From: CAYRIY01 sp964424335
Lineage (GTDB): Bacteria > Bacillota > Limnochordia > DTU080 > RSA5
NCBI GenBank assembly: GCA_964424335.1
Contig: CAYRIY010000124.1
Location: 1-9,374, forward strand
DNA: 9,374 nucleotides
Direction: 5' to 3'
The first letter of the stretch is position 1. Each line of letters starts with the position of its first letter. A program made the position numbers and the translations under genes. This document shows, piece after piece, positions 7,313 through 9,374 of the stretch. Below the pieces are notes generated by a model that was not told the origin of the DNA, ran no database searches, and was given only the letters and a program-made list of their open reading frames with translations.

Positions 7313-8395
7313 TCAAATTTGTTCGGAATTGACCATCAGATCGAGCGGCGATTCCATCGTCTGCAAGGGCAGGGTCACAAGTCGGCGCAACCTCGAGGAC
7401 TCGTACGTCGCCATGGCGACTTCGAGCGCCTTGCGATGGAAGCTCACATCGAGCGGATGCTGGGCCAGCTCGCCCTCGAGCACGCGCACGACGTCCCGCA
7501 TCTCTTTGCCAAAGGGGACTTCCGTATACTCTTTACCGTATTGCTCATCCACGACGCCCTTTGAGGAGATTAGGCGGAGACGACTGGCCGTGTCGATGTG
7601 CATCATGCCCTCCGTGCCAAGCACCCGAAGCGTGATGTACACCTTGTCAGGCCTGACCTGCCCGGTTACGGCCGTGAGCTGTACGCCCGTGGCGAATCGG
7701 GCGGAGAATGCCGCGCTGTCTTCCACGGCGTGGCCGTAGGACCACCCCGCTTGCATCTTCCCAAACGTGCCGGACTTTGCTTCCAAGTTTTCAGAACGTC
7801 GATACTCCTCGGCAGGGAAATGCGAGCGATCGATCTGTCCGAGTACCCACTCGACGTCGGGATCGCCAGTCAGAAACAGGCTCAGGTTGATCCCATGCAC
7901 GCCGTTTGAAACAAGGTCCGATCCATGGGACAAAAGAATCCGCTCGACGTCGCCGATCGCTCCTTCGGCCACCAGTTCCTTTGCTTTGATCCAGTGATCC
8001 TCGTAGCGCCTCTGGTGGCCCACGACGAGCAAGACGCCCGCATTTTTGCACGCTTCGATGATCCGATCGGCGACGCCGAGACTAGTCGCGAGCGGCTTCT
8101 CCACGACCAACGCCTTAGCGCCCGCTTCCACCGCCGCCAGGGCCATCTCTTCGTGAAGAGGGGGCCAAGTACAAATGCTCACGATCTCCGGTTGGACTTC
8201 CTTGAGCAATTGACGGTAATCGGCAAACCGGCCCGAGCTGCCGATGCCAAACGCGTCGCCCAGCTTGTTTCGATTCTCCTCGACGATGTCTGCGACCGCC
8301 GCGATCGGAATGTCCGCCCACCGGTACCCTAGTGCGTGTTTTTCAGCAATGTGGCCGCAGCCCAGCAAAGCCGCTCGATACTTGCTCTGTGTCAA
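7313..8395 (-). CDS. Gfo/Idh/MocA family oxidoreductase (first of two, TTG start)
   Basis: A 360-residue NAD(P)-dependent dehydrogenase and the first gene of the minus-strand operon. The N-terminal Rossmann fold starts at once with ALLGCGHIAEKH (9-20; G12, G14, A17). D36 after the second strand suggests NAD. VVEKPLA (97-103) supplies the family's catalytic lysine, K100. The C-terminal domain has GHQRRYE (126-132) and NGVHGINL (164-171), where the usual GxHxxD reads GxHxxN (H167, N170). Likely role: oxidation of a hydroxyl on a sugar or sugar-like ring in the cytosol. The frame is closed by a TGA 18 nt upstream of the TTG, so TTG 8395 is the only start that keeps the whole nucleotide-binding motif. 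GAGGAA lies 11 nt upstream. An out-of-frame ATG at 8400 would give only Met-His-stop. Confidence 0.92.
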   Translation of the reverse strand: MTQSKYRAALLGCGHIAEKHALGYRWADIPIAAVADIVEENRNKLGDAFGIGSSGRFADYRQLLKEVQPEIVSICTWPPLHEEMALAAVEAGAKALVVEKPLATSLGVADRIIEACKNAGVLLVVGHQRRYEDHWIKAKELVAEGAIGDVERILLSHGSDLVSNGVHGINLSLFLTGDPDVEWVLGQIDRSHFPAEEYRRSENLEAKSGTFGKMQAGWSYGHAVEDSAAFSARFATGVQLTAVTGQVRPDKVYITLRVLGTEGMMHIDTASRLRLISSKGVVDEQYGKEYTEVPFGKEMRDVVRVLEGELAQHPLDVSFHRKALEVAMATYESSRLRRLVTLPLQTMESPLDLMVNSEQI

Positions 8396-8406
8396 TGCAT
8401 GTTCAC

Positions 8407-8412
8407 TTCCTC
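8407..8412 (-). promoter_or_regulatory. Ribosome binding site of the first operon gene
   Basis: GAGGAA on the minus strand, 11 nt before TTG 8395 and 6 nt before the out-of-frame ATG 8400. The spacing to the TTG is on the long side, which together with the rare start codon suggests modest translation. Confidence 0.65.
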
Positions 8413-8420
8413 ACATCGGC

Positions 8421-8435
8421 CGCCCGGGTCGGGCG
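8421..8435. repeat. Perfect inverted repeat in the divergent promoter region
   Basis: CGCCCG and CGGGCG arms of 6 bp flank GGT. It overlaps the expected -35 region of the plus-strand regulator promoter and lies in the probable leader of the minus-strand mRNA, upstream of its ribosome binding site. It could be an operator or a leader hairpin; no function is shown. Confidence 0.45.
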
Positions 8436-8451
8436 CTTTCGCCGTCTTAGT

Positions 8452-8460
8452 TGGTATAAT
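8452..8460 (+). promoter_or_regulatory. Extended -10 promoter of the AraC-type regulator gene
   Basis: TGGTATAAT: a consensus TATAAT (8455-8460) preceded by TG at 8452-8453, the extended -10 form. No good -35 box stands 16-18 bp upstream, which fits an extended -10 promoter. It is 57 bp before the regulator's ATG. On the minus strand the same bases contain TATTAT (8461-8456), a possible -10 for the operon, though I see no clear -35 for it. Confidence 0.65.
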
Positions 8461-8461
8461 A

Positions 8462-8479
8462 GATCACACAAAAGTGGTC
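8462..8479. repeat. Imperfect inverted repeat just downstream of the -10 (operator candidate)
   Basis: GATCAC and GTGGTC arms of 6 bp with one mismatch, separated by ACAAAA. Sitting at the likely transcription start of the regulator gene and upstream of the possible operon -10, it is well placed for control of both directions. AraC-type proteins more often bind direct repeats, so this is only a candidate. Confidence 0.3.
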
Positions 8480-8501
8480 GCCCTAGGTCCAAACTTGTCA
8501 G

Positions 8502-8508
8502 AAAGGGG
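8502..8508 (+). promoter_or_regulatory. Ribosome binding site of the AraC-type regulator
   Basis: AAAGGGG, 9 nt before ATG 8518, supports that start. Confidence 0.7.
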
Positions 8509-8517
8509 ACCGAATTC

Positions 8518-9374
8518 ATGATCCACCAGGTGCCGCCAGACAACCACGACGCTGAGGTATTGATGCTAAAGCGCGAACGGTACATCCAAAGCGGCGCGTC
8601 GATCATGGCTGGAATCGCACGTTGTCGCCGGCCAACTCCCCTTCACATCCACGACTTCTACGAAATCGCAGTCATCACCGAAGGACACGGAGGGCATCTG
8701 TACGGGACCGTTTTTGAGGAACTTGCCCCCGGCGACGTTCTCTTCATCAACCCGTCAGTCCCTCACAGGTATCTGCCCGCTGAGGGCGCTGTGTTGACCT
8801 GCGCAACCATTGCATTCACGGAGAGCGTTTTCGATGGAATTATCGATGAACAGGGAATAAGTGAGTTGGTATGGCTGTTTTTCGCGGCCGGCCACGGCGC
8901 TGATCGATGCGTTCCCCGCATTCGTCTAAAGGAAGCGGCGAATGGGACACACGCTCGATACCTTCTGGATCTCGTCCAGAGAATTCTCGACGAGTACGAT
9001 TCAAAGAAACCTGGATACCAGATCATCCTGAGGGGCCATCTGCTCGTCCTACTGACTGAACTGTGGCGACTTTACCCCTTCGAACTGGATGAGGAGATCG
9101 GGAGCGCCACCTGGCAACGCCTGCTTCCTGCACTTCAAACTCTGTACAAAACGACGGAGTCTGTACCTAATATCGCCGAGCTCGCAGCAGGAACAGGCTG
9201 GTCCATCAGCTATTTCAGCAAACTCTTTCGCCAGGCGACCGGTCAATCGCCCCGTCACTTTGCACTCCAACAAAGGGCTCAACGAGCGGCGTCGCTGCTC
9301 ATCACGACTGATGATGCCATCGAGGCGATCGCCGAGCGTACCGGATACGGAAGCGCCCGATCTCTCAGACGGGC
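8518..9374 (+). CDS. AraC-family transcriptional regulator with N-terminal cupin (C-terminus cut by window edge)
   Basis: The frame is open from ATG 8518 to the right edge (285 full codons). Residues about 25-100 form a cupin-type effector domain: PLHIHDFYEIAVI (41-53) with H43, H45 and E49, ELAPGDVLFINP (68-79) and VPHRY (81-85). A helical middle section (about 110-195) follows. The AraC DNA-binding domain starts near 205: the first helix-turn-helix is IAELAAGTGWSISYFSKLFR (219-238), then TGQSPRHF (241-248), and the second begins at AIEAIAERTGYGS (267-279). The expected phenylalanine/arginine-rich end is lost at the edge, so roughly 20-40 residues are missing. This class usually senses a sugar and activates a neighbouring operon. 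The divergent layout with a shared 122-nt control region makes the minus-strand operon its probable target. Confidence 0.93.
   Translation, partial: MIHQVPPDNHDAEVLMLKRERYIQSGASIMAGIARCRRPTPLHIHDFYEIAVITEGHGGHLYGTVFEELAPGDVLFINPSVPHRYLPAEGAVLTCATIAFTESVFDGIIDEQGISELVWLFFAAGHGADRCVPRIRLKEAANGTHARYLLDLVQRILDEYDSKKPGYQIILRGHLLVLLTELWRLYPFELDEEIGSATWQRLLPALQTLYKTTESVPNIAELAAGTGWSISYFSKLFRQATGQSPRHFALQQRAQRAASLLITTDDAIEAIAERTGYGSARSLRR

Noticed and set aside
5821..7332. Two long plus-strand frames (5821-6558 and 6571-7332)
   Set aside because: Both are antisense to the glycoside-hydrolase-like gene, which has a perfect ribosome binding site and recognisable domains. The antisense products resemble nothing.
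8462..8470. CRP-like or catabolite-response (cre) half site near the divergent promoter
   Set aside because: TCACA is present, but the matching TGTGA half at the right spacing is missing and the cre consensus does not fit.

Overview
The window holds one long gene cluster on the minus strand (positions 1 to 8395, running off the left edge) and a divergent AraC-type regulator on the plus strand (8518 to the right edge). Strong AGGAGG-like ribosome binding sites, a consensus TATAAT with an extended -10, and a mix of ATG, GTG and TTG starts, all in GC-rich DNA, suggest a moderately high-GC Firmicute such as an Alicyclobacillus- or Paenibacillus-like organism. That is an inference from general features; no marker gene fixes the taxonomy.

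Minus-strand layout in transcription order: (1) a Gfo/Idh/MocA oxidoreductase with a TTG start (8395-7313); (2) a 675-residue glycoside-hydrolase-like protein with a GHL6-type barrel and a GH42-like trimerization domain (7251-5224); (3) a second, different Gfo/Idh/MocA oxidoreductase (5211-4114); (4) a 311-residue protein of unknown family (4148-3213); (5) a zinc-dependent medium-chain dehydrogenase resembling glucose/polyol dehydrogenases (3124-2078); (6) a tandem, two-domain CaiB/BaiF (class III) CoA-transferase (from 2023, cut by the left edge). Spacings are short (12, 54, 61 and 88 nt, and one 35-nt overlap), and one ribosome binding site is embedded in the preceding stop codon, so the six genes look like an operon.

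The 122-nt divergent intergenic region (8396-8517) carries the extended -10 promoter for the regulator, an overlapping -10-like element in the opposite direction, and two inverted repeats that could be operators. No gene-free stretch exceeds about 125 nt. No RNA gene, mobile element or CRISPR array was seen.

Taken together (inference), the cluster reads as an inducible catabolic pathway for an unidentified glycoside or modified sugar. Two NAD-type sugar dehydrogenases and an MDR sugar/polyol dehydrogenase would oxidise sugar carbons, the hydrolase-like protein would cleave a glycosidic bond, and the duplicated CoA-transferase would activate a carboxylic acid product or aglycone as a CoA thioester. 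Sugar oxidation genes combined with a class III CoA-transferase are not a textbook pathway. The most notable single item is the CoA-transferase: its two halves align without a gap over 254 residues at about 62% identity, and both keep the catalytic aspartate.
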